Shown one piece after another: positions 55,217 to 64,000 of a DNA stretch of 64,000 bases; within the stretch, counting starts at the first letter, position 1, and every line of letters starts with the position of its first letter. The notes below the pieces were generated by a model. That model was not told the origin of the DNA. It searched no databases and was given only the letters and a program-made list of their open reading frames with translations. Source of the stretch: Cunninghamia lanceolata (lineage: Eukaryota; Streptophyta; Pinopsida; Cupressales; Cupressaceae); NCBI GenBank assembly GCA_027924645.1, contig BSBN01000187.1, forward strand, positions 18,742,001 through 18,806,000, given 5' to 3'. Both the position numbers and the translations under genes were made by a program.

Positions 55217-58200
55217 ATGGCGGATGAGGGTAAATTGAAGGTCGATAAATTTAATGGGAAGAACTATCAGTTATGAAAGATGCAGATGGAGGATTACCTC
55301 TATCAGAAGGATTTATGGAGGCCATTGGAAGGAGTATCCAAGAAACTGGCAGGAATGATGGATGAGGATTGGAATCTTCTGAACAGAAAGGCACTGGGAA
55401 CCATTCGGTTGTCTTGGCACCATCTGTGGCCTTCAATATAACAGAAGTAATGACAACAGATGAACTAATGAAAGCTTTGGCTAAATTGTATGAAAAACCC
55501 TTAGCCTCAAATAAGGTATTTCTCATGAAGTGTTTGTTTAATCTGAAAATGATTGAAGGTGGATCTGTGACAGATCATTTAAATGAGTTTAATACAATTG
55601 TCAGTCAGTTAACTTCTGTAAAAATGAAATTTGATGAAGAGGTGAGGGCTCTCTTAGTTTTATGTTCTTTTCCAGAAAGCTGGAATAGCTTGGTAATGGT
55701 TGTAAGTAACTCTGCCTCTAGTTCAAACACTTTGAAATTTGATGATGTTGTTGGTGTTATCCTTAGCGAGGAAATACGATGGAAAAGCTCAAGAGGGTCC
55801 ACATCAGGTAGTGTTTTGAATGTAGAAAGCAAGGATAGATCAAAGGAGAGAGGAAAAAGTTCTGGAGGTCATGGGAAGTCATGAGGAAAATCAAAGGATA
55901 AGAGGTCCCAAACCAGAGGATAGAACGATTGCTGGTACTGTGGGAAACCAGGTCATCTGAAGAAAGATTGCTGGTCTCAGAAGAATAAAGGAGACAAACA
56001 AGAAGGAAATAAGGAGGCAAATGTGGTAAGTAATAAATCTGAATATGATGCTTTGATTCTTTCCCTAGATAATGTTGATGATTCATGGGTTTCAGATTCA
56101 AGGGCCTCGTTTCATGCTACGCCCCATAGAAGTTATTTTCTTGATTATGTCCAAGGGGATTTTGGGCTAGTTTATTTGGGAGATAACGAACCCTGTCAGA
56201 TTGTTGGAAAGGGAAGAATCAAGATTAAGTTGCAGAATGGGAATCATTGGCTACTACAAGAGGTAAGGCATGTTCCAAGGCTCAGTAGGAATTTAATTTC
56301 AACAGGGCAGCTAGCTGAAGAAGGTTGCATTGTTACATTTACTGATAAAAATTGGAAGGTTTCAAAAGGTGCCTTAATAGTAGCAAAAGGTGTGAAAGTA
56401 GGCACCTTATATCTTTGTACAGGTCATACTGTTCATTCTACTTTAGTTGTTGCAGAGAAAAAACAAACGGGTTCAGGAATAGTTGTTGCAAGTTCACAGG
56501 AAGAGACTAAAACAGTTGCTGCAGGTTCTGAGACAACACTGTAGCATAATAGACTTGGACATATGAGTGAAAAAGGTATGAAGGTACTTCATTCTAAAAA
56601 TGTTTTACCAGGTCTAAAATGTATTAATATAGATTTCTGTGAAAGTTGTGTGTATGGAAAACAAAAGAGTGATTTTTCTCAAGGATGGGAAGCAAAAGAA
56701 AGATGAAAAATTGGAGCTTGTGCATACCGATGTATGGGGACCGGCTCAGGTATCTTCTCTTGGTGGCTCTCAGTATTATGTTACATTCATAGATGATGCA
56801 ACTAGGAAGGTATGGATTTATTTCTTTAAGCAGAAATCTGATGTATTTGAAACATTTAAGAAATGGAGAAGCTTGGTTGAGAATGAGACGGGTAAAAGAT
56901 TAAAATGTCTCAGATCTAATAATGGTGGTGAGTATTGCAACAAATAATTTGAGGATTATTGTTCCTTTAATGGAATCCGTAGGCAGAAAACGGTTCCAGG
57001 GACTCCATAGGAGAATAGAGTGGCTGAACACATGAATAGGACAATAATGGAGCGTGCAAAGACCATGAGATTGCATGTTGGCCTGCCTTTAAACATGTGG
57101 GCAAAGGTTGTCAACACTGTTGTATATTTAATTAATAGAGGTCCTTCAGTTCCTTTGGGCTGTGGTATTCCAGAGGAAGCATGGACAGGTAAGAAGGTGA
57201 GTTATTCTTTTCTAAAAACCTTCGGTTGTGAAGCATTTGCACATGTAGATTCTAAAAATAGAACCAAGCTGGATGCAAAATTTTAAAAAATGTACTTTCA
57301 TTAGATATGGCATTGATGAATTTGGTTATAGGCTTTGGGATTTTGAAAATTAGAAAATTGTGAGAAGCAAAGATGTTATATTCAATGAGAAGGTGTTGTA
57401 CAAAGATCAGTTGTAGCAACATGAGAAGAAATAAAAGGATTATGTGGTGCTAGATGATACTCCAAATAGTCATGTTCCACTGGTCCCTCATGCTCCGTAA
57501 CAACAACAAGAAATACCACAAACTCCAGTGAATGTTAGATGGTCAACAAGGCTAAGTAGACCTCCTAAAAGGTTTTCTCCCTCTTTGTATTCTATTTTGT
57601 TATCAGATGTTGGTGAACTGGAAGGGTATGATGAAGCTATGCAGGTGGATACACAAGTTTAGTGGGAGCTTGCAATGAAAGAAGAAATGGACTCCTTGCT
57701 GAAAAATCAGACTTGGGAATTATGTAAGTTACCTACAGGTAAAAAGGCTTTACCAAACAAATAGGTTTTTGGACTAGAAGAGGAAGATGGAGGTAAGAAA
57801 ATATTTAAAGCCAAGTTAGTTGTAAAAGGATTTGCATAGAAAAAAGGCATTGATTTTGATGAGATATTTTCTTCGGTTGTCAAGATGACTTCTATTCGTA
57901 CTATTTTAAGTATTGTGGCTGCTGAAGATTTGCATTTGGAACAACTAGATGTGAAAACTACCTTTCTCCATGGTGATTTGGAGGAGATATACATGGAACA
58001 GCCCCAAGGATTTGAGGTCAAAAGTAAGGAGAAATTGTTGTGCAGATTGAAGAAGAGTTTGTATGGACTGAAACAAGCACCTCGGCAATGGTATTTGATT
58101 TGGAGGAGATATACATGGAACAGCCCCAAGGATTTGAGGTCAAAAATAAGGAGAAACTGTTGTGCAGATTGAAGAAGAGTTTGTATGGACTGAAACAAGC

Positions 58201-58898
58201 ACCTCGACAATGGTATTTAAAATTTAAAATTTTGATAGGTACCATATGCTTTAGCTGTAGGAAGTTTAATATATGCCATGGTATGCATGAGACCAGATAT
58301 TGTACATGTTGTAGGAGTCGTAACCAGGTATATGAGTCATCCTGGATTAGACCATTGGAATGCGGTAAAATGGATTCTTAGATATTTGAGAGGTACATCT
58401 AATACACATTTATGTTTTGAGGGCTCTAATACTGATTTAGCAGGCTATGTAGACTCAGATTTGGCAGGGGATATTGATACCAGGTAGAGTACTATAGGTT
58501 ATGTCTTTAGTGTAGGTGGGATAGCAGTGAGTTGGATCTCACGGTTGCAAGAGGTGGTTGCTTTATCCACCACAGAGGCAGAGTATGTAGCTGCAACAGA
58601 GGCAAGCAAAGAGATGATATGGTTACAATCTTTCATTGAAGAATTGGGCAAACAACAGGCTAACAGTTCTTTGTATACAAATAGTCAGAGTGCCATACAT
58701 CTTGCAAAGAATTCTACCTTGCATTCAAAGACCAAACACATACAGTTGAGGTATCACTTTTTTCGGTTGGTGTTGGATGATGGATAGTTAAAGCTAGAAA
58801 AGATACATACAGATGAAAATCCAGCGGATATGTTTACAAAGGTAGTGACAAGGGAGACACTAAGCTCCTCTTCAGGTTCGGTTGGTCTCCAAGACTAA
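55217..58898 (+). pseudogene. Copia G gag-pol polyprotein
   Basis: Gag starts at 55217 (MADEGKLKVDKFNGKNYQL), with a frameshift near 55375. UBN2-type gag (EEVRALLVLCSFPESWNSL) reaches 55790. The zinc knuckle is CWYCGKPGHLKKDC near 55940. The protease core near 56085 reads SWVSDSRASFHAT, with the D-S-G lost (DSR). Pre-integrase is HNRLGHMSEKGMKVLHS near 56545, after a stop. Integrase has LELVHTDVWGPAQ, TFIDDATRKVWIYFF and EHMNRTIMERAKTMR (56700-57290). Reverse transcriptase starts at 57885 ([19 protein letters not shown]), is disrupted at 57975-58218 by a tandem duplication, then jumps to TRPDI-like text at 58278, losing the YVDD part. RNase H (WISRLQEVVALSTTEAEY) ends at 58898. Typical of the Tnt1-like Copia branch. 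Confidence 0.92.
57975..58218 (+). repeat. 122-bp tandem duplication within reverse transcriptase
   Basis: Units at 57975-58096 and 58097-58218 begin 'gatttggaggagatatac' and end 'caatggtatt'. I count three substitutions between them. The length is not a multiple of three, so the second copy is in another frame. Confidence 0.95.
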
Positions 58899-58973
58899 AA
58901 CAATAAAATCAGAACAATAGAGTCCAGGGTGCTTATTTCTAGTGGGAGTTGCACATGCAGTGGTGTCGTCCAG

Positions 58974-59034
58974 GATCAGTCTCCAAGTGGGAGATTGTTT
59001 GGTGTGGAGCCTGATCAGTCTCCAAGTGGGAGAT
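58974..59034 (+). repeat. Duplicated polypurine tract of Copia G
   Basis: 'gatcagtctccaagtgggag' occurs at 58974 and 59013, period 39. The second copy runs into the LTR (AAGTGGGAGAT then TGTTGG). The first is followed by TGTTTGG, which mimics an LTR start. Confidence 0.85.
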
Positions 59035-59411
59035 TGTTGGTAGGTGGCAACTGATCATGCAAGTACTGTACACTAGTTATGTATCCTCGCCGGGGTTCAG
59101 GGCCAGGCCAGGCATAAAAAACCCTATTTTTGTAACTGATATAAGGCTTGATAAAAGCGGCTAAGGGTTAGGGTTTTGGTTGATATTATATTGTAGCATT
59201 TGCAATGGTATTGAGTTACAGGAATTGCTGGTTCTAATCGGTTTGGTTTACTGGATAATAATATTAGACTCCCTATTGGTGGATGTAGCCCAAGTTTGGG
59301 TGAACCACGTTAAAACTTGTCTCTCGTTGTTATTATTTCTGTGTATTTTTCATTCCTCTGTTTAATCTTTATTTGCATTTAATTATTATCTTCTACCGGC
59401 TAACCCTAATA
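59035..59411 (+). mobile_element. 3' LTR of Copia G
   Basis: 377 bp, TGTTGGTAGG to AACCCTAATA, with the final C to T change (CTAACA to CTAATA). It lacks the GC-rich block of the 5' LTR and reads 'ggggttcagggccaggcc' there. Confidence 0.94.
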
Positions 59412-59964
59412 AGAAGTGCAGAAGCAGAAGAATTTGCAGAACATATGGAGACAGTGCATGATCAAGTAAAGAAGCATTTGGAGGATATGAACATCAAATA
59501 TAAAAAAAGCAGATAAGAAAAGAAGACATAAAGAATTTGCAGTTGGAGATGAAGTGATGGTGTGCTTGAGAAAATAAAGATTTCTAGTTGGGACATATAA
59601 CAAGTTGAAGATGAAGAAGTTTGGACCTTGTAGGATACTTAGAAAGTTTGATTCAAAAAATGTATATGAAGTGGAACTACCGGAGACATTAGGTATATCA
59701 CCTATTTTCAACATTGCAGACCTATACCAGTATCATGAAGTAGAGTTCAGTGACAACATTGAAGAAGACTTGAAGAAGCAATTACCACAACAAGCACTAG
59801 AGAAGATTAAAGACATTTTGGTCATCAGAGTTGGATGCAGCACCAGAGGAAGACAATACAAAGAATATCTTGTGAAGTGGAAAGGCAGACCAGAGGAAGA
59901 TTCATCATGGATTTCTCAGGCTGAGGTGGATCGTCTTGGTTTTCCTCTAGCTCCAACAAAGTGA
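59412..59964 (+). pseudogene. Gypsy F integrase C-terminus and chromodomain
   Basis: It resumes the integrase after Copia G: AEAEEFAEHMETVHDQVKKH, then a frameshift and the GPY/F-like segment [20 protein letters not shown] (59605-59680), then [12 protein letters not shown] and the chromodomain [20 protein letters not shown] followed by [13 protein letters not shown] (59815-59925), ending at 59964. Chromodomains bind methylated histone H3 and target chromovirus insertion to heterochromatin. The 119-codon frame from 59605 is open, so this end is well preserved. Confidence 0.92.
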
Positions 59965-59995
59965 GGGACTCACTTTTTCAATAACCCCGGATGTC

Positions 59996-60703
59996 TGATG
60001 CAGGAGCATCCCAGGTTCAAGAGCAATCTTGCATCAACCAAAAATATTTGCATTTCAGTTTGTTAGCAGTTTAGTTTGTTTCTTTTCATTTTTAAGTTTA
60101 ATTCAGGTAGTTTAGTCAATAGCAATTTCTGTATTTTAGTTTGCATTCTACCGCAATTGAATTTCACATCTTGCGGAGCTAGAATTAGCATCTAGACATG
60201 TCCATCTACATCATATCCAGAATTTAGAGCAATTGGTTAAGGTATCAGAAAGATATCGCTATCAAAAGATTGAATGTTTTATTAGAACAGAGCATCCTGA
60301 CAATCTCAGACAATCAGCTAAAGGAGAAGACCTGTGGAGCATTTCACAACCTTCAAAGCTTAATGACACATCATTCCATGTTGTTTGGTTCGTGGCTGAC
60401 CTTCTCTGAGATCCGCACATCATTCCATTCATTTGTGGAGGAATTCTATTCATTTAGGTCTGACCTATCTGTGTACACACATTACAACTCTTCATTGGAG
60501 TTTGTGATCTTCCTTGGCTAACGCGGAGGAATCTTTTGTACCGAAGATGATATATATTGATGTAATAGATCCTTAGGAAAGCAGTTCATGATAATAGAGA
60601 TAGTTGATATTTTGAATTTTTTGCAAAGGAGCTTCAAAGCTATATCTTGTGCATATTCTGATATTCTATAATAAGGCCTGTGAGCCCTAATTGTAAGCCC
60701 ACA
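59996..60703 (+). mobile_element. 3' LTR of Gypsy F, interrupted
   Basis: Starts TGATGCAGGAGCATCCC and follows the 5' LTR to about 60680. The last 20 bases before the Copia H LTR no longer match well. The rest of the LTR would lie beyond Copia H, outside the window. Confidence 0.85.
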
Positions 60704-61788
60704 TGTTATTATTGATAACTGAGAGGGGGGGTGAATCAGTTATCTTAATTATTTCATCTTTCTGAACTTTCTTAATAATTATTACAGCATCTAATCAAAT
60801 AAGCAAACATAACCATGAAATGGAAATACACATGACACAATATTTTGACGTGGAAACCTTGTTAAGGGAGAAAACCACGGGGTGATTAACCCAAGACTGT
60901 ATTCTCTATTAGAAGAATAGAAATACAAAATGGCACTTGCCAATTAGGGCTTACTACCCGAGCACATTGCTCACAAGAGGCACACTGCCTACAAGAGACT
61001 CACTGTCTACAAGTTGTAAGAAGAATAACAAGATCCTTAAACTGATGAGAAGCATCCACATATGCTGAGGTTCAGTTCTAGTTAGGCTCAATACACTGAT
61101 CTACTGCACTTCATCCTTTCTCTTCTTTAGTGTTGCTATCCTTTCACATGCTGGACTTGCCTTACTGCTCTTCTACTTTTCTTCGCACTTCTCAACACAC
61201 ACACGCCTCCTCATTGAAATTCATTTGGTATATATATATCCGCACAAAAGATTTCATCCCCTTCCTAGTCGGCATCTGGAATAGTCAGTATTTCCCAAAC
61301 TTTAGTCTGTCAGCTGAATCCTTGCTTACCAAGTGATGCGGATCAAAAAGATACTTATAGAAGTCATCTAACATGTCAGCCAATCATGAATGATACCTTA
61401 GGAACCTTGATCATCATCAATATCTTATCCAGAATAATGTCTGATGCTCTGCCGGTCAGTTCTTCCTCTGTCTGTTCTGCCAAACAGGTCCCCAGTACTT
61501 GAATGCTCATATCTCTTCACTCCATCACCGGAGGCTCAATTCCTGGAATCTATCAGTCAAGGTACTCCTCTTGACTTCCCCAAGTCCACACTTTCCAAAG
61601 ATACTTCCTCTGAGAGATCCGGACCTGACTGTCGGACCTTGCCACAATACTCTATTCTTCTTACCGGACCACAACACTCTTCAATCTGACTTTTGGTATA
61701 GGCACACTATGTCCTACGGATGTGTGGGATGAACTTTGTTGCCATCAATGACAACAATCATGAAGCTCCAATGTGTCTCTTGCCAACA
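60704..61788 (-). mobile_element. 3' LTR of Copia H
   Basis: 1085 bp, plus strand TGTTATTATTGATAACTG to TCTTGCCAACA. It is the same family as 642-1697 and 22514-23860. The hairpin is at 60714-60744. A 'tatatatata' TATA-like run lies near 61231. Confidence 0.9.
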
Positions 61789-61800
61789 ATCTCCCCCTTT
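61789..61800 (-). other. Polypurine tract of Copia H
   Basis: The minus strand reads AAAGGGGGAGAT directly before TGTTGGC of the LTR. It is the classic Copia/Sirevirus tract that primes plus-strand DNA. Confidence 0.9.
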
Positions 61801-62194
61801 GGCATTGATGGCAACACTTAGTGAAAAATGACTAAGTGTTATACTATACTCCCCCTTGGTTGATGCTCTCTTCTAATGTACACTTTTTCGGAGCTCCCCC
61901 TTAGCTGGATTCCACATTTTTCACTGTTCCTCACTCCCCTTTTGACATCAATGGCAAAGAGTAGGGTCCGCATACCAAAATTTCCAAAAACAATCTATAC
62001 TTAGCCGCATAAGTATATATACATGCTTATACTTACATATACTGAAGTATATCTACAAAAGATGTCTTCAACTGGGCAAATTTTGTTGCCCAACTCAACT
62101 TCATCCTGTCCAAAATTGAGATGTGACCACTCAACAGGAATGCAAAAGCTTCTGCCATCTTGAGATCTGTCGGATCACTAGTCTGGGCTGTGGT
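61801..62194 (-). other. Copia H 3' UTR with extra purine tracts
   Basis: The minus strand shows further tracts AAGGGGGAG near 61850, TAAGGGGGAGC near 61895 and AAAAGGGGAG near 61935, besides the one at the LTR. 'tttgacatcaatggcaaa' at 61941 echoes the motif beside the main tract. No ORF. Confidence 0.7.
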
Positions 62195-63982
62195 CTAAGC
62201 ATCAATTAGGGATTCATGCATGGCCTCTAACTTAGGGATAATCATCCCTCTAAGTTCACCCATTCTGCTTAATATGTTCTTCCTTTCCTTCTGAAGCTTC
62301 TTAATTTCATTCAAGATTACAATAGTTTGACATTCTTGGCTTATTATGGATACAATGAGAGGATCAAAATTCTGAGAGAGGTTTGACAGTTTATCCTTTT
62401 GTTCTTTTACTTTCTTCTCAATATCCTTTGTTGCTTTAGTCCAGGATATACAAAATTTATATACTTCTCCTCCATCCTTAAGAGCATTTTCTAAGTTCTT
62501 CATCCCAATGTCCATATTTCTCCTATCATTGGTTATAAGCCCTTGTAACTCTGAGAATCTCTTATCCAAAAACTCTTTCCAGACTTTCTCTTCTGCTTCT
62601 TTCTCGAAAGAATCAAAATGTGTACTAATAGAATTTACAAGAGACTTTAGATTATTGGATGTGGATGCTATAGGATCCTTTTGGAAGGATGGCATGATAT
62701 TTTCCAGTACACTGGATGCAGTTTCTATGAGTTCACAATCTTCCATGTGAGACTTCAACATTTTTTCTTTTGCCTTTGCTTGAGTGAAGGATGCTAGCTT
62801 CATGGTTTGCACTGGAGAGAGGGAATCAAAATTGAATGGACCTTGAATTAATTCTGGTTCATCAAATTCCATCATCTCTTTGGTCAAGAAATCCTTGACT
62901 GCTTCTGTTGTGTCTCTTGCTAGAGACAGAATTTTCTCTCCTTCTGCAGCCTTACTACTATCATCTATAGCTTTTTCTGTCCTTGACTCTTCTTCTCTTC
63001 CCTTTCCTTGTTCTTCTTGACTGGATTTTTCTTTTATACTTTCTTCTCCTTTAGATCTGGGGACTACTGGAGAGTCCGGATTTACTTCTCCTTGGACTTC
63101 CTCTTCCAAAGCAGAGGAATCTAAGTCCTTACCTTTCTCTTCACCTGTCTCCTTTACCTCTTCTACTACTGTCTCAGTAGATTCTTCTTTGTCATCCATG
63201 GAAGATGTTTCATCACCTAAGTCCTCTATGACAGGAATATTGAATCTTTTATAGGCATTCCTGAGGATTTCTTCATTTTCTTTTGCCACTTTATCAGTTT
63301 CTCCAAGCATAAGTTGATTCATTCTAGCTTTGCTCTGGAACTCATATTTGCAATCTTTAAAGACCATGTTTATTTTCTTTGGAGTGATGGAGGGATAAAG
63401 TTGAATAGCAATTTGTTCCTGGATTTCTAGATCTTTTGCTCGGGCATTGTTCTTCCTCATTTCAAGTTCTTTCTCTAAACTTTTGGGAATTAGAGAGATG
63501 ATTTCAATAAAATCCTTATTGTATATGTTTAAATACTTAACTGTGGCTTCCTCTAGAATATTTTTATCTGCATCATTGTATGCATCATAGAATTCTGTTA
63601 TTGGTTGCAGGTTCCCATACATAGTGACTGCTTTGACTACATCATCTAAGGACAGAGTGGGTCTTTCAACAAACTCTTCTACCTCAGCCTCCTTATCTTC
63701 ACTAGATACTTTCTTCTTCTTCATCATCTTCTTGATCTCTTCATCAGATTCTGTCTCTTCTTCATCCTTCTGACTGATATAAGACCTTGTGGCCTTTGTC
63801 TTAGTTCTTTTCTCTGCTTTACCGGATGGTTTTGCTTCTGGCTTTGATGCCTTTGAGGTCTTAGCAGTTGTAGGTGCAGACCTCTTAAAGGATCTGGTCC
63901 GGGAGGGGGCTTCTACCGGATCACTTTCCTTTTCTACTTCTTCCTGAGTGCAAATGTGCAAATGACGAACAAATGAACTCTT
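62195..63982 (-). CDS. Copia H accessory ORF (coiled-coil, env-position protein)
   Basis: An uninterrupted minus-strand frame of 595 codons plus stop, the only long intact frame here. It is bounded upstream by a TAA at 63983-63985. There is no ATG near its start; the first in-frame Met is about 90 codons in (IKKMMKKKK), so translation may rely on splicing, readthrough or a later ATG. Residues 1-100 are basic and Ser/Thr-rich with KR clusters (possible nuclear signal). Then comes a probably folded part (LSLDDVVKAVTMYGNLQP, EATVKYLNIYNKDF, LYPSITPKKINMVFKD), a Glu/Ser-rich acidic middle (about 255-345), and a C-terminal half dominated by heptad-like helices (EIKKLQKERKNILSRMGEL). I see no signal peptide or transmembrane segment. 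It takes the place of the env-like ORF of Sireviruses, but its function is unknown. Confidence 0.75.
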   Translation of the reverse strand, partial: KSSFVRHLHICTQEEVEKESDPVEAPSRTRSFKRSAPTTAKTSKASKPEAKPSGKAEKRTKTKATRSYISQKDEEETESDEEIKKMMKKKKVSSEDKEAEVEEFVERPTLSLDDVVKAVTMYGNLQPITEFYDAYNDADKNILEEATVKYLNIYNKDFIEIISLIPKSLEKELEMRKNNARAKDLEIQEQIAIQLYPSITPKKINMVFKDCKYEFQSKARMNQLMLGETDKVAKENEEILRNAYKRFNIPVIEDLGDETSSMDDKEESTETVVEEVKETGEEKGKDLDSSALEEEVQGEVNPDSPVVPRSKGEESIKEKSSQEEQGKGREEESRTEKAIDDSSKAAEGEKILSLARDTTEAVKDFLTKEMMEFDEPELIQGPFNFDSLSPVQTMKLASFTQAKAKEKMLKSHMEDCELIETASSVLENIMPSFQKDPIASTSNNLKSLVNSISTHFDSFEKEAEEKVWKEFLDKRFSELQGLITNDRRNMDIGMKNLENALKDGGEVYKFCISWTKATKDIEKKVKEQKDKLSNLSQNFDPLIVSIISQECQTIVILNEIKKLQKERKNILSRMGELRGMIIPKLEAMHESLIDA

Positions 63983-64000
63983 TTATTTCTGGGAAAGCCC

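Larger units (their letters stand above)
54735..59411 (+). mobile_element. Copia G, Tnt1-like, inserted in Gypsy F
   Basis: 4677 bp with LTRs at 54735-55131 and 59035-59411, primer site, gag-pol and polypurine tract. A perfect 5-bp target duplication AGAAG lies at 54730-54734 and 59412-59416. The Gypsy F integrase frame continues across the insertion. The reverse transcriptase active site is deleted and a 122-bp tandem duplication shifts the frame, so it is non-autonomous. It is a sister to Copia E. Confidence 0.95.
49711..60703 (+). mobile_element. Gypsy F, chromodomain-bearing (chromovirus)
   Basis: Plus-strand Ty3/Gypsy with its 5' LTR (49711-50510), primer site, gag, protease, reverse transcriptase, RNase H, integrase and a C-terminal chromodomain, then a 3' LTR that is cut off. 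Copia G (54735-59411) splits its integrase C-terminus; Copia H begins at 60704 in its 3' LTR. Without Copia G the host element would be about 6.3 kb to the LTR break. Order PR-RT-RH-IN-chromodomain identifies the chromovirus branch. Decay (stops, frameshifts, altered zinc knuckle) makes it inactive. Confidence 0.93.
60704..64000 (-). mobile_element. Copia H 3' end (Sirevirus-like), partial
   Basis: Minus-strand element entering from the right edge: 3' LTR 60704-61788, polypurine tract, a 400-bp 3' UTR with several G-rich purine tracts, and an accessory ORF 62195-63982. The order pol - long coiled-coil ORF - multiple polypurine tracts - LTR fits the Sirevirus branch of Copia, but pol is outside the window. 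The insertion point is in the Gypsy F 3' LTR; the local flank is CCACA (60699-60703). Confidence 0.8.

Noticed and set aside
62508..62750. 80-codon plus-strand ORF
   Set aside because: Antisense shadow of the Copia H accessory ORF.
1..64000. Host protein-coding gene, tRNA, rRNA or snoRNA
   Set aside because: No exon chain with non-transposon domains, no cloverleaf with A and B boxes, and no rRNA-like block was found by eye; a dedicated scan (tRNAscan-SE, Infernal) could still find small RNAs.

Overview
The window looks like intergenic DNA from a large, repeat-rich plant nuclear genome. A conifer or other gymnosperm is my best guess; this is inferred from the density and age of nested LTR retrotransposons and the lack of any intact host gene. 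I see no rRNA, tRNA, CRISPR array, prokaryotic operon or plastid block. Nearly everything can be assigned to transposable elements, most broken by stops and frameshifts. The one long open frame is at 62195-63982.

Layout, left to right. (1) 1-4876: minus-strand Copia (A1) with its 5' LTR at 4535-4876. It is cut by a solo Copia LTR at 642-1697 with a perfect 5-bp target duplication. (2) 5550-9610 and 19363-19760: one decayed minus-strand Gypsy (A), split within gag by a complete 9.75-kb minus-strand Copia (A2, 9611-19362, duplication TTATT). (3) 19761-22513: 5' LTR, primer site and repeat-rich leader of a plus-strand Gypsy (C). (4) 22514-25055: plus-strand Copia D (LTR, primer site, gag-pol fragments). 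(5) 25056-31574: Gypsy B, minus strand, with two LTRs and no polymerase; its leader holds a tandem array of about 180 bp units. (6) 31582-38839: a truncated Copia LTR, a G-patch/coiled-coil pseudogene, the 3' half of a LINE, and a decayed ORF of unknown function. (7) 38840-48175: two hAT transposase remnants (the second with a readable intron), a Tnt1-like Copia (E), another unknown ORF and two solo-LTR-like copies. (8) 49711-60703: a chromodomain Gypsy (F), split in its integrase C-terminus by a Tnt1-like Copia (G, 54735-59411, duplication AGAAG). (9) 60704-64000: the 3' end of a Sirevirus-like minus-strand Copia (H), inserted in the 3' LTR of F and carrying a long accessory ORF between pol and the LTR.

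The genes do not work together as a host pathway; the window records successive insertions. The relative order can be read directly: A2 is younger than Gypsy A, G younger than F, H younger than F, and the solo LTR younger than A1. The best leads are the H accessory ORF with its repeated polypurine tracts and a hairpin spanning the LTR boundary; a covarying hairpin near the end of one Copia LTR family; the Gypsy B leader array; the G-patch pseudogene; and the two unknown decayed ORFs. All calls come from reading the sequence and hand translation, with no database search.
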